Shown in pieces: positions 17,658 to 25,716 of a DNA stretch of 64,000 nucleotides. Position numbers and translations under genes: made by a program. Each line of letters opens with the position of its first letter. Position 1 is the first letter of the stretch. This stretch comes from Rhodospirillaceae bacterium (GTDB lineage Bacteria > Pseudomonadota > Alphaproteobacteria > Rhodospirillales > Rhodospirillaceae), in contig CANJSF010000003.1 in assembly GCA_947476925.1 (NCBI GenBank), positions 124,001-188,000 of the forward strand. Reading direction: 5' to 3'. The notes beneath the pieces are model-generated. The model made no database searches. It saw only the letters and a list, made by a program, of their open reading frames with translations, and was not told where the DNA came from.

Positions 17658-18691
17658 CAGAAAGGGTCCTTGCTCACGCGCACCAACTGCTTGCCCTGAT
17701 TTTTGCCGTCATAAAGGCGGATCAGCGCTTCGGGCATCCGCTCGAAGCCATCGAGCACATCTTCTTGGTACGTCACTTGACCTGCTTTCACCCACGCCGC
17801 CATATCGCGCTCGGCTTCGGGAAAGCGGGGTTCGTAATCGTAAATAAGAAAACCCTGCAACAGTGCATTGAGTCGCCCGATTTTGTAGGCATTCTTGAGC
17901 GGATACGGCTCGGTAGATCCTGCGATATACTGCGAGATGCCTCCGCATGAAATCACGCGCGCATATTTATTGATGCGCGCTAAACCTGCATCCAAGACCG
18001 GCCCGCCGACATTATCAAAAAACACGTCGATGCCTTTGGGGCACAGCGCATCCATTCGAGCGGCAACATCTTCGGTTTTATAGTTGATGGCGGCGTCATA
18101 GCTCAACTTTTCGGTCAGCATCTTGCATTTCTCGTCAGAGCCCGCGATGCCAACAACAAAACACCCTCGCGTTTTGGCCAACTGCGCAACCGAAGACCCC
18201 ACGCCCCCTGCGGCCCCCGAGACCAACACGGTATCAGTGTGCTTGGGTTTGCCGATATCGAATAAGCCGAAGTACGACGTAAAGCCCGTCATTCCCAGCA
18301 CGCCCAATGCGGTAGACACGGGCACTATGCGCTGATGAACTTTGTACATCATCCAATAGGGTGAGCCATCGCAAACGGCATATTCCTGCCACCCCATTTT
18401 TCCTTGGACGATCTCGCCTTCTTTGAAGTTCGGATTGCGCGAGGTCACAACCTGCCCCACGCCTCGGCCACGCATGACATCTCCGATCTCCAGCGGCTTT
18501 TCGATGCCCGCGCCATCGAGCATGTAAAACCGCATCACAGGTGCGAGCGATGAATAGATGACGCGAATAACAAACTCACCGTCTTTGGGATCAGGTATCG
18601 CGCTCTCACCAAGTTTGAAATCTGTCAGTCGCACGGGCCTGTCGATCGGGCGTTCAGCTAAAAGCCACTGACGGTTTTTTCCAGATACCAT
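17657..18691 (-). CDS. Zinc-independent MDR oxidoreductase (CurA/leukotriene B4 dehydrogenase-like)
   Basis: The 344-residue protein matches NADP-dependent medium-chain reductases that reduce alkenals and enones. It starts SGKNRQWLLAERP, has LEIGDVMRGRGVGQVVTS, and the nucleotide-binding VSGAAGGVGSSVAQLAKTRG with GIAGSDEKC behind it. The DVFFDNVGG block is typical of the PTGR1/CurA branch. No zinc-ligand motif is present. The ATG at 18691 is chosen because GAGGAT lies just before it; an upstream ATG would add 20 basic residues unlike the family. It lies upstream of the DJ-1/PfpI gene and overlaps it, suggesting joint handling of reactive carbonyl compounds (inference). Confidence 0.9.
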   Translation of the reverse strand: MVSGKNRQWLLAERPIDRPVRLTDFKLGESAIPDPKDGEFVIRVIYSSLAPVMRFYMLDGAGIEKPLEIGDVMRGRGVGQVVTSRNPNFKEGEIVQGKMGWQEYAVCDGSPYWMMYKVHQRIVPVSTALGVLGMTGFTSYFGLFDIGKPKHTDTVLVSGAAGGVGSSVAQLAKTRGCFVVGIAGSDEKCKMLTEKLSYDAAINYKTEDVAARMDALCPKGIDVFFDNVGGPVLDAGLARINKYARVISCGGISQYIAGSTEPYPLKNAYKIGRLNALLQGFLIYDYEPRFPEAERDMAAWVKAGQVTYQEDVLDGFERMPEALIRLYDGKNQGKQLVRVSKDPF

Positions 18692-18913
18692 TTTTATCCT
18701 CGTGGTCTTTCGATCTTGAATCACCCTACGGCGCGACGGGCTTACACTCAATCATTAATGCCCCTGTTTTAGTTCTGAAATTATCACGCGAATGTCATCG
18801 CAAACTTCAGGTCCAGTCCCCAAACGGCTGCGTAACAACTGTGCGTTCACAAAAACAATTCGAACGTAACTAATATTCCCCAAATTGAACCCTCTCTAGG
18901 AAAGGCTATTCAC

Positions 18914-19390
18914 ATGATTCGTCAAGTCACTACCGGGATTGCGCTCGCGGCTGCTTTGTTTGTTGCAGGCGCAGCGCAAGCCAAGAACATTGTCGAAACA
19001 GCCGTCGCCGCTGGTACGTTCAATACCCTCGTCGCTGCGGTGAAAGCTGCCGGCTTGGCTGAAACTTTGTCTGGCCCCGGTCCCTTCACCGTTTTCGCGC
19101 CAACAGACGCAGCATTTGCAAAATTGCCCAAGGGCACAGTCGAAGATCTGTTGAAGCCTGAAAACAAAGCCAAGCTTGCGGGCATTCTCACGTATCACGT
19201 CGTCGCGGGCAAAGTGATGGCCGCTGATATTGCCGGCAAGAAATCTGAACCCAAAACCGTCAACGGCCAAACTCTCATGATCGACGCCACCAAAGGCGTG
19301 ATGGTCAATAATGCGAAAGTGACGACCGCTGATGTGGTTGCCGACAACGGCGTGATTCACGTCATCGACACTGTCGTGATGCCGAAATAA
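18914..19390 (+). CDS. Secreted fasciclin (FAS1) domain protein
   Basis: The 158-residue protein has a signal peptide (about 1-23, ending AQA) and a single FAS1 domain. H1 is [14 protein letters not shown], followed by [11 protein letters not shown] and the H2 box [12 protein letters not shown] at the C-terminus. Bacterial single-FAS1 proteins are periplasmic or surface adhesion-type proteins of mostly unknown ligand. AGGAAAGG precedes the ATG, and a strong terminator follows, so it is probably a monocistronic, well-expressed gene. Confidence 0.93.
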   Translation: MIRQVTTGIALAAALFVAGAAQAKNIVETAVAAGTFNTLVAAVKAAGLAETLSGPGPFTVFAPTDAAFAKLPKGTVEDLLKPENKAKLAGILTYHVVAGKVMAADIAGKKSEPKTVNGQTLMIDATKGVMVNNAKVTTADVVADNGVIHVIDTVVMPK

Positions 19391-19410
19391 TTACCACTAT
19401 CATTCGCGAC

Positions 19411-19445
19411 AAACCGGCGGGCTGAAAAGCTCGCCGGTTTTTTTT
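19411..19445 (+). terminator. Rho-independent terminator after the fasciclin gene
   Basis: AAACCGGCG pairs with CGCCGGTTT, extended by one wobble pair and GCT/AGC around a GAAA loop, and is followed by an uninterrupted run of T. It begins 20 bases after the fasciclin stop. Confidence 0.88.
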
Positions 19446-19455
19446 GCATTTAGAA

Positions 19456-21474
19456 TTAAACCTGATCGCTGGTCCGATAGCGGTCAGAGCCCAGCTTCGT
19501 CGATGGCGCGACGTAGATACCTTTTTCTAAATACTGCGCAATCACTTCACGCAGCTTGCCTGCACCAAGGTACGGGTTCACATAAGGATCCCCCGCCCAC
19601 AGATTGCTGGGGAAGCCCATGCCGGCGTGATAGTGCTGCGCGTAAACGCTGGCATCATTCCACAACGCAAAGTTCACACGGGGGTTGGCGCGTGCACGGC
19701 GCAAGGCCGCCAAGTCGATATGCCCGCGAAAGACCACCGGCCCCGGACCATCCACGGTGCCCTGCAAGGTGCCGTCGAAATTGACTAATCGGGTATGTCC
19801 ACGTCGGAAGAACGTCATGATCTCCGACTCAACCGATTTATATTCGCCGCCATCAATAGCCGAGAGCATGTAGCACGTGTTCTCGAACGCGCGCATGCGT
19901 CTCGCATTGTCCCACGCCCGCCTGCCGTCGCCGCCATGCGGTTCGGACGACGAATGCATAATAACTTCAGCGCCCGCGTGGCGTAATCCGTACGCGACCT
20001 CAGGGTGCATGTTGTCGAAGCAGATCATATTGGCCAGGCGACCGATGGATGTGTCGGCCACTGGAAATAGTGCGTCATAGCCAAAGGTATCGAGATACTG
20101 ATCAAGAATGCTACCCGGCGTCGTATCGGGCAAAAAGCCCCACACATCGGCGCATTGATTCTTGCGGTAGGTGTGAACCAGCTTGCCAGAGTCATCGATC
20201 AGAAATGCCGAATTGAACACGCGACCCGGCAGCTTCGGGTGAACCTCGAAGTTTTGGAAAGCAACAAAGACCTTATTGTCCTGCGCAAACTTGCCAATTT
20301 TATCGAACACTTCATCTGGGTAGGAAATCGCCACGCGTTCCATATCGCGCACGGTGCGCTGCACGCCGCCGATGCCGCCAGGACCCGTCAGCCAGAACTC
20401 AGGGAACACGACCAAACGCACCGAAGGAATGTTGGCGCGGCTGGCGGCCAAGCCCAAACTCTCGGTCAGATTCATGTTGATAATCTCGCGCGCGTTATTC
20501 ACGCCCAGCGGAATCAATCTTGGCACCGACTGAATGATGCACACATCATATTGCTCTTCGTATGCCGCGCGTTGCGGGCCGGTTGATTTGGCCTGCGCCG
20601 CCATGCGGGCTTGGGCTTCCTTCAGCCACCCTTCGCGGGTTTTAGGCGCGGCTTTTGGTTTGGTGGCCCACTTCGCATAGCCACGGCCGTAAACATCAGC
20701 GCGCAAAATCGCAATAAAGCTGCGCTCAGGTGTGGCACGCGCGCGGCGCAAAAGCTCCATGTCTAAGTCAGGGATGACAAACGTTTCAGAACTTTGCGCG
20801 CGCGTTTCGGGCCGTTCCCAATGATAAAACGCCGTAGCGTTTGGTAGTTTCACAACCTGCTTACCATCCAACATTTCGGTTGGGCTCGCGGTCGCAATAT
20901 AGGCGGTATTTTCCCCTGCCCGAGCAAAGCGCGACAGACTGCGCACCTTGAAATGGCGGTCACTCCGCTCGATGCACGGATTCAGGATGATCTCTGCGCC
21001 ATGGAATGCAAGAGACCGAGCATAATGGGCGAGGTGAATGTCTTCGCCACAGAGAATGCCGACCTGTGCGAACGGTAACTTCGCCACGGGGAAATCATTG
21101 GGTTGGCCCAGCGCACTGGTCGAGTCGGAAAACCCTTCAATCAAATCGGGCGTGATTTTCGGTGTGCGCAACAGCGGCTTGCCTTTGGGGGAAAACAAAA
21201 AGCCAATGGTCTGCGGCGGTGATTTGGCATTTGCCTTTGCGACGACAGAGCCTGCAACATAAGCCTTACTTGATTTCGCCACGGCGCCAATTGTTGCGAA
21301 CGCTTGCTTTTCGGTCAGCGCTTTTTTGCCCGCAGGACTATGGGGCAACAACAACAACACCTCTGGCTTTAGGGCCGATGACTGCCGATTGGCTTCATTG
21401 ATTGCCGCCACGGCCAAGCCCATAAGCGCTTTTTTATTGCTTGGCGACCACGCCGCCTGACTGAGGATCAACAT
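19456..21474 (-). CDS. Two-domain carbon-nitrogen hydrolase (nitrilase superfamily) with a degenerate first domain
   Basis: The 672-residue protein is about twice the usual nitrilase length and contains two CN-hydrolase units. The C-terminal unit (about 305-660) has the full triad: E359 in VVFPEFWLTG, K438 in TYRKNQC and C485 in ANMICFDNMHPEV. The N-terminal unit (about 1-265) keeps C142 in GILCGEDIHLAH and a Lys (K106), but H45 replaces Glu in LLLPHSPAG, so it is probably inactive or structural. Nitrilase-superfamily enzymes hydrolyse nitriles, amides or carbamoyl groups and form spiral oligomers; the fusion might fix a heterodimer-like arrangement. Substrate unknown. It is convergent with the fasciclin gene. 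Confidence 0.85.
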   Translation of the reverse strand: MLILSQAAWSPSNKKALMGLAVAAINEANRQSSALKPEVLLLLPHSPAGKKALTEKQAFATIGAVAKSSKAYVAGSVVAKANAKSPPQTIGFLFSPKGKPLLRTPKITPDLIEGFSDSTSALGQPNDFPVAKLPFAQVGILCGEDIHLAHYARSLAFHGAEIILNPCIERSDRHFKVRSLSRFARAGENTAYIATASPTEMLDGKQVVKLPNATAFYHWERPETRAQSSETFVIPDLDMELLRRARATPERSFIAILRADVYGRGYAKWATKPKAAPKTREGWLKEAQARMAAQAKSTGPQRAAYEEQYDVCIIQSVPRLIPLGVNNAREIINMNLTESLGLAASRANIPSVRLVVFPEFWLTGPGGIGGVQRTVRDMERVAISYPDEVFDKIGKFAQDNKVFVAFQNFEVHPKLPGRVFNSAFLIDDSGKLVHTYRKNQCADVWGFLPDTTPGSILDQYLDTFGYDALFPVADTSIGRLANMICFDNMHPEVAYGLRHAGAEVIMHSSSEPHGGDGRRAWDNARRMRAFENTCYMLSAIDGGEYKSVESEIMTFFRRGHTRLVNFDGTLQGTVDGPGPVVFRGHIDLAALRRARANPRVNFALWNDASVYAQHYHAGMGFPSNLWAGDPYVNPYLGAGKLREVIAQYLEKGIYVAPSTKLGSDRYRTSDQV

Positions 21475-21564
21475 TTTACTTTTCCCGATTTGTGTTTGCT
21501 TATCCTATGGCGTTGCGAATGACACCGCGCCCCGGATGAATGGCCCGGTCGTCTGCCGAGCATG

Positions 21565-22017
21565 TTAGCTCACCAAATGTGTGCGCACTTTAATTTCTCC
21601 GGTAAGCGTTTTGTGAACCGGACATTTATTGGCAATCTCGATGAGACGTTGGCGTTGCTCGGCGGTCAAATCGCCCTCGAGCGTGACGTCGCGAGTCATT
21701 TCGGTAATTTCGCCCTCTTTGGTGGTGCAGTCGGGGCAATCAGCCGCTTTCATTTTGCGATAGCTCAGGCGCACCGAAACCCGCTTCAGTGGAATGCCCT
21801 TTCGTTCCGCGTACATGCGCACCGTCATGGACGTACAGGCCCCAAGACCCGCCAAAACAAAATCATGCGGCATCGGACCAGCATCATTGCCACCGACATC
21901 AGCGGGCTCATCGGACAGCAGTTGGTGACGACCAACCCGCACCTCGTTCGAATAACGCCCGGTCAGCGTTTCGGATACTTCGACGATGCCTGGCGGCAGC
22001 GCATTTGTTTCGGTCAT
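21565..22017 (-). CDS. OsmC/Ohr family peroxiredoxin-like protein
   Basis: The 150-residue protein has the two OsmC-family cysteines, C61 in LGACTSMTVRMYAERKG and C132 in ANKCPVHKTL, which reduce organic hydroperoxides in the family. The segment PHDFVLAGLGAC and the end of the protein match the broader OsmC/YhfA group rather than Ohr proper. A second pair (CPDC, 94-97) is an addition found in some relatives. Cytoplasmic, no signal peptide. It is divergent from the Nudix gene. Confidence 0.9.
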   Translation of the reverse strand: MTETNALPPGIVEVSETLTGRYSNEVRVGRHQLLSDEPADVGGNDAGPMPHDFVLAGLGACTSMTVRMYAERKGIPLKRVSVRLSYRKMKAADCPDCTTKEGEITEMTRDVTLEGDLTAEQRQRLIEIANKCPVHKTLTGEIKVRTHLVS

Positions 22018-22087
22018 CGTTCTTCTCGCTTGTCTAGATATTCGTTGAACATAACCCTAAAGTGGGGCGACACAAATGGAGTTCACC

Positions 22088-22696
22088 ATGGCCGAGCCCG
22101 GCCCCCAAGACATCGAAATCATTGCCAAACGCGCGGCGTTCCAAGGCTATTTTCGCGTCGATGAGTATACGATGCGCCATGGCCGCTTCGACGGCGGATG
22201 GCACACCACTGTGACCCGTGAGGTTTTTGAGCGGGGCCATGCTGCCGCCGTGTTGCCCTACGATCCAATCGAGGGTGTTTTCGTGCTCTGCGAGCAATTT
22301 CGCATTGGGGCTTATGCGGGGCACATGACGCCCTGCCAAATCGAGTTAGTGGCCGGGATTATCGAGCCTGGGGAAACGCCCGAGGCTGTTGCCCGCCGCG
22401 AAGCGCGCGAGGAAGCCGGGTTAGAGGTGCTGGACCTTATGCCGATTGCGCACTATCTGGTCAGTCCCGGTGGAGCAACCGAAACCACGGCGCTGTATTT
22501 GGGCCGCATTATTGCACCAGTAAGTGGTGGCATTTTTGGAGTTGAAGGTGAAGGCGAACACATTCGCGTCCACATCTTGCCTGAAGCCAACGTGCGCCGA
22601 ATGTTGGACGAAAGCCGCTTTGAAAATGCCCAAACCATTATCGCTGTGCAGTGGTTCTTTTTGAACCGCGAGAGAATTCTATCAGTTTGGAAGTGA
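22088..22696 (+). CDS. Nudix hydrolase, ADP-ribose pyrophosphatase type
   Basis: The protein of about 202 residues has a complete Nudix box, GIIEPGETPEAVARREAREE followed by AGLEV, and the flanking layout of ADP-ribose pyrophosphatases: an N-terminal beta domain with RHGRFDGGW and an acidic C-terminal stretch. The family cleaves ADP-ribose to AMP and ribose-5-phosphate. The ATG at 22088 is preferred over one four codons upstream because GGAG stands six bases before it. It is followed after 16 bases by sseA and then by an NADP-type oxidoreductase, forming a likely operon. Confidence 0.9.
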   Translation: MAEPGPQDIEIIAKRAAFQGYFRVDEYTMRHGRFDGGWHTTVTREVFERGHAAAVLPYDPIEGVFVLCEQFRIGAYAGHMTPCQIELVAGIIEPGETPEAVARREAREEAGLEVLDLMPIAHYLVSPGGATETTALYLGRIIAPVSGGIFGVEGEGEHIRVHILPEANVRRMLDESRFENAQTIIAVQWFFLNRERILSVWK

Positions 22697-22712
22697 CGCG
22701 AAGGACTTTGAT

Positions 22713-23567
22713 ATGACGGATGCGCTTGTTTCGACGGAATGGCTGGCCGCACGGCTGAGCGACCCAAGCATTGTCATCGTTGATGCCAGCTATTTTGTGC
22801 CGGGCGGCATTGCCCCTGCCCTTCAGCAATATGCCGAAGGCCACCTGCCCGGCGCTCGCTTTTTTGACATCAACGATGTTGCTGACCCAGCTGGCAAGAA
22901 AGACCATACTTTCCCGACGGCGGCGATTTTTGCCGCCAAGGTCGGCGCTTTGGGAATCTCGAATGCGCACCACATTGTCGCTTACGACCACATGGGTGGT
23001 GCATGTGCCGCCGCCCGTGTGTGGTGGATGTTCCGGCACTTTGGGCACCATAAAGTCTCGGTGCTTGATGGCGGTTTGAAAAAATGGAAATCCGAGAACC
23101 GCTCGCTCTCAACCGATACGCCAAGCATCACGCCGGTGCATTTCGACACCGTCGCCACCCAAAGCATTGTACGCAGCCGGGCTGACATGCAGGCCAATAT
23201 TGTAGCCAAGACTTGGCAAACGGTTGACGCCCGTGGTGTCGGGCGCTTCCAAGGCACCGAACCCGAGCCGCGCCCCGGATTGCGCTCGGGTCACATTCCC
23301 GGCGCGCGCAACGTGCCCTTTGCCGCGCTGTTTGACGGAGCAGCGCAAACCTTCAAAGACAAAACTGCGATTGCCCAGGCCTTCGCCGCAGCCGGCGTCG
23401 ACTTAACTAAGCCAATCACAACATCTTGTGGCTCGGGTGTAACCGCTTGTACGGTGGCCCTTGGAGCCTACTTAACCGGCAAGACGGATGTGAATATTTA
23501 CGACGGCAGTTGGCTGGAATGGGGCGCCGATCACACGCTCCCCCTGGAAACCGGCCCTGCGACATAA
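22713..23567 (+). CDS. sseA: 3-mercaptopyruvate/thiosulfate sulfurtransferase
   Basis: The 284-residue protein has two rhodanese domains. The inactive N-terminal one includes LPGARFFDINDVADP and the active C-terminal one includes RSGHIPGARNVPF and the active-site loop with C239 in CGSGVTACT. The CG[S/T]GVTA loop is that of 3-mercaptopyruvate sulfurtransferases. The enzyme moves sulfane sulfur from mercaptopyruvate or thiosulfate to thiols or cyanide. AAGGAC precedes the start. Presence beside nitrilase and OsmC genes is compatible with cyanide or sulfur detoxification, but that is inference. Confidence 0.93.
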   Translation: MTDALVSTEWLAARLSDPSIVIVDASYFVPGGIAPALQQYAEGHLPGARFFDINDVADPAGKKDHTFPTAAIFAAKVGALGISNAHHIVAYDHMGGACAAARVWWMFRHFGHHKVSVLDGGLKKWKSENRSLSTDTPSITPVHFDTVATQSIVRSRADMQANIVAKTWQTVDARGVGRFQGTEPEPRPGLRSGHIPGARNVPFAALFDGAAQTFKDKTAIAQAFAAAGVDLTKPITTSCGSGVTACTVALGAYLTGKTDVNIYDGSWLEWGADHTLPLETGPAT

Positions 23568-23576
23568 GGAGCAATC

Positions 23577-24311
23577 ATGACCGAGATTTCACGTCGCGCC
23601 ATCCTGGGAACGACCGCCGCGAGCACCTTTATTGCCGCAGCAATGGCCCAGGATAAAGTAGCAAAGCCCGAGACGATCGCCATCATCGGCACTGGCAATG
23701 TTGGCGCCACTCTGGGAAAGGCCTGGGCAGCGAAGGGTCACCGCATCATCTATGGGTCGCGCAATCCAGGTAGCGAAAAATCTGTCCAACTTGGGATGGA
23801 CACGGGCAACGGCGCAAAAGTGCTGACCCAGCCCGAGGCTGCCGCGTCGGCTGATATTGTGTTGCTTGCCGCGCCGTCTCAAGTGGCGTTGAGTTTGATC
23901 GCATCGCTGGGTGACTTATCGGGCAAGATTTTGATCGATGCGATGAATGAAATGTCATTTAAAGATAACAAACTCATTGAGCCGGACGATAGCGTGGGCT
24001 TAGCGGCACGGATTCAAGCGAAAGTGCCTGCAGCTTTCGTGGTCAAGGCATTCAATGCGACCAACGCGCGCGTTATGAGTGGGCCAAAAACGGTCACCGG
24101 CGGGCCGGTCACGGTGCCGCTTGCCGGCGCTGACGACAAAACCCGCGCCAGAGTCGCCGCCTTGGCGACGGCTATTGGCTTTGATGTTCTCGACATGGGC
24201 GGCGCGGAGGCTTTGAAGCAGGTCGAGCATTTGGGCCGAATTTACGTGGCTTACGCCGTGACACACCGACCACAACGGCTGGAACTGAACTTCCGCACTT
24301 GGAAAGCTTAG
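23577..24311 (+). CDS. F420-dependent NADP reductase-like protein with a Tat-type leader
   Basis: The 244-residue protein begins MTEISRRAILGTTAASTFIA, which has the twin-arginine pattern (RR, then hydrophobic, then AMAQ cleavage region). The rest is an NAD(P)-binding Rossmann domain with AIIGTGNVGATLGKAWA followed by YGSRNPGSEKS, as in the F420-oxidoreductase-type NADP-binding family (NpnADP_oxidored). VVKAFNATNARVM matches the same family. Export of such a reductase is unusual, as the cofactor would need to load before Tat transport. AAGGAG precedes the start, nine bases after sseA. Confidence 0.85.
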   Translation: MTEISRRAILGTTAASTFIAAAMAQDKVAKPETIAIIGTGNVGATLGKAWAAKGHRIIYGSRNPGSEKSVQLGMDTGNGAKVLTQPEAAASADIVLLAAPSQVALSLIASLGDLSGKILIDAMNEMSFKDNKLIEPDDSVGLAARIQAKVPAAFVVKAFNATNARVMSGPKTVTGGPVTVPLAGADDKTRARVAALATAIGFDVLDMGGAEALKQVEHLGRIYVAYAVTHRPQRLELNFRTWKA

Positions 24312-24449
24312 GGCTGGGCATAAAGTGATGCAGTTTTGTCACGTATGACGAGCATCGCGTTTAGATCAACACCAAGACATTGAACCCGAATCGGCAACCC
24401 ATGCTAGGCTTCGGGCGTTAGCTGGATTGGGTCTATCAGTTGGGGATAT

Positions 24450-25634
24450 GTGGTCGTCGTGGCCGCGCAGAATTTTAGAATTGTCTTGGCATTGACGCTG
24501 CTGCTTCCAGCTAGCCCCATTGCCGCGCAAATGAGTCAGCCCGCCACACAAGTTGCCCAAGCGCAGTCGGCCCGCGAGCTGCGCGCGTCTTTGGACTCAG
24601 CCAAACGCCAAGCCGCCGAAACCAAGGGCCTCGATGCTGCTTACGAACTCATCGGTATTGTCGACGCGGCTCAAACAACCAAATTGCCCGACGTTGCGGC
24701 TGATGCTCTCAACATTCTGAACGGTGTACTTGAGCGCGCGGCGCAAGCGGCTGTCAATGCGCCGGTTGAAGACGCCCAAGACATACTCGATCAGTTGGTT
24801 GATCTGTCATTCTTCGCTCGCACCAGCAACATCACCGGCGCAGATGCCGTGTTGCAGAAATCGCTGCGCGCCTTGTTTCCGAAGATGATCAGCGACATCC
24901 GCATAAGCCTGACCAAGCCAATATCTCAGCCTGAACAGTGGTCAAGCTCGTTGGTCACACTCAGCATGTTAGGTGAACTTCAAGCCGCAGCGACTTTGGT
25001 GATGATGGATGATATCGCTGCGTCGATTGCCCAAATCTACGATAGCGAAGCATCGCGCCTCGGTGGCTTGGCGACACAAATCGCCGATACGGCGCAGCGC
25101 GAAAAGACAGTGGCTGATTTAATTGATGGCCGCAAAATTCGTGCCGAGCAGGTTGGCGATGCGCGCAAAAACAACCTTACAACGGTCGCTGCGGAAATGG
25201 CCAAGCCAGGACGTAAGCAGCCCAAGGATGAGGAAAGTGCCGAAGCGAGCGCCGACCTAAGCGATTCGTCACAAGCCTGCACCGAAGTTGGCATGATCGC
25301 ACCGCCCAGCATGTCGAGTAACTGGGATGGCCTGCAAGACATTTTGCCCAAGCTTGAAGAAGAGTGCGTTCTGTCCGGGCGCACCCCTACTGAAAATCGG
25401 TGCCCGGGACGTAACCTAACCTTTGTTTGCCGAGAACTGACAAACGAGTCCACCGAGAGACTCATCTACGTTTATGAGGGCACGCCCGAAGAACGCACGA
25501 TGCGCGAGAAATGCAAAGGTGATCGGCTTGCCGCACTTCAACTGACCGGCGTTGGTGCTGTGTTTAAAAACACCGCCATGCGCCGCATCCTGACCTGCGC
25601 GCCGATTGCCGGCACGTCCCGCGGCCGTGACTAA
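24450..25634 (+). CDS. Secreted protein of unknown function
   Basis: The 394-residue protein starts at GTG with a signal peptide of about 27 residues (RIVLALTLLLPASPIAAQ). The middle (about 40-225) is Ala/Gln/Asp-rich and helical. The C-terminal part (about 270-394) contains several cysteines (CTEVG, CVLSG, CPGRN, FVCREL, KCKGD, LTCAP), which suggests a disulfide-bonded periplasmic domain. I recognise no family. It stands alone downstream of the Nudix-sseA operon after a 138-base gap and faces the flavoenzyme operon. Confidence 0.7.
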   Translation: MVVVAAQNFRIVLALTLLLPASPIAAQMSQPATQVAQAQSARELRASLDSAKRQAAETKGLDAAYELIGIVDAAQTTKLPDVAADALNILNGVLERAAQAAVNAPVEDAQDILDQLVDLSFFARTSNITGADAVLQKSLRALFPKMISDIRISLTKPISQPEQWSSSLVTLSMLGELQAAATLVMMDDIAASIAQIYDSEASRLGGLATQIADTAQREKTVADLIDGRKIRAEQVGDARKNNLTTVAAEMAKPGRKQPKDEESAEASADLSDSSQACTEVGMIAPPSMSSNWDGLQDILPKLEEECVLSGRTPTENRCPGRNLTFVCRELTNESTERLIYVYEGTPEERTMREKCKGDRLAALQLTGVGAVFKNTAMRRILTCAPIAGTSRGRD

Positions 25635-25716
25635 GTACGCTGCAGTTCGTTGCAGTAACGCTTTCGCCAGCTCGTTATCAGATAAACAACAATCTGAATT
25701 TCACTAAGCCTTAGCG

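Noticed and set aside
25640-25665. Hairpin CTGCA-TGCAG after the secreted unknown gene
   Set aside because: The stem is only five bases and no T-run follows, so it is not a convincing terminator.
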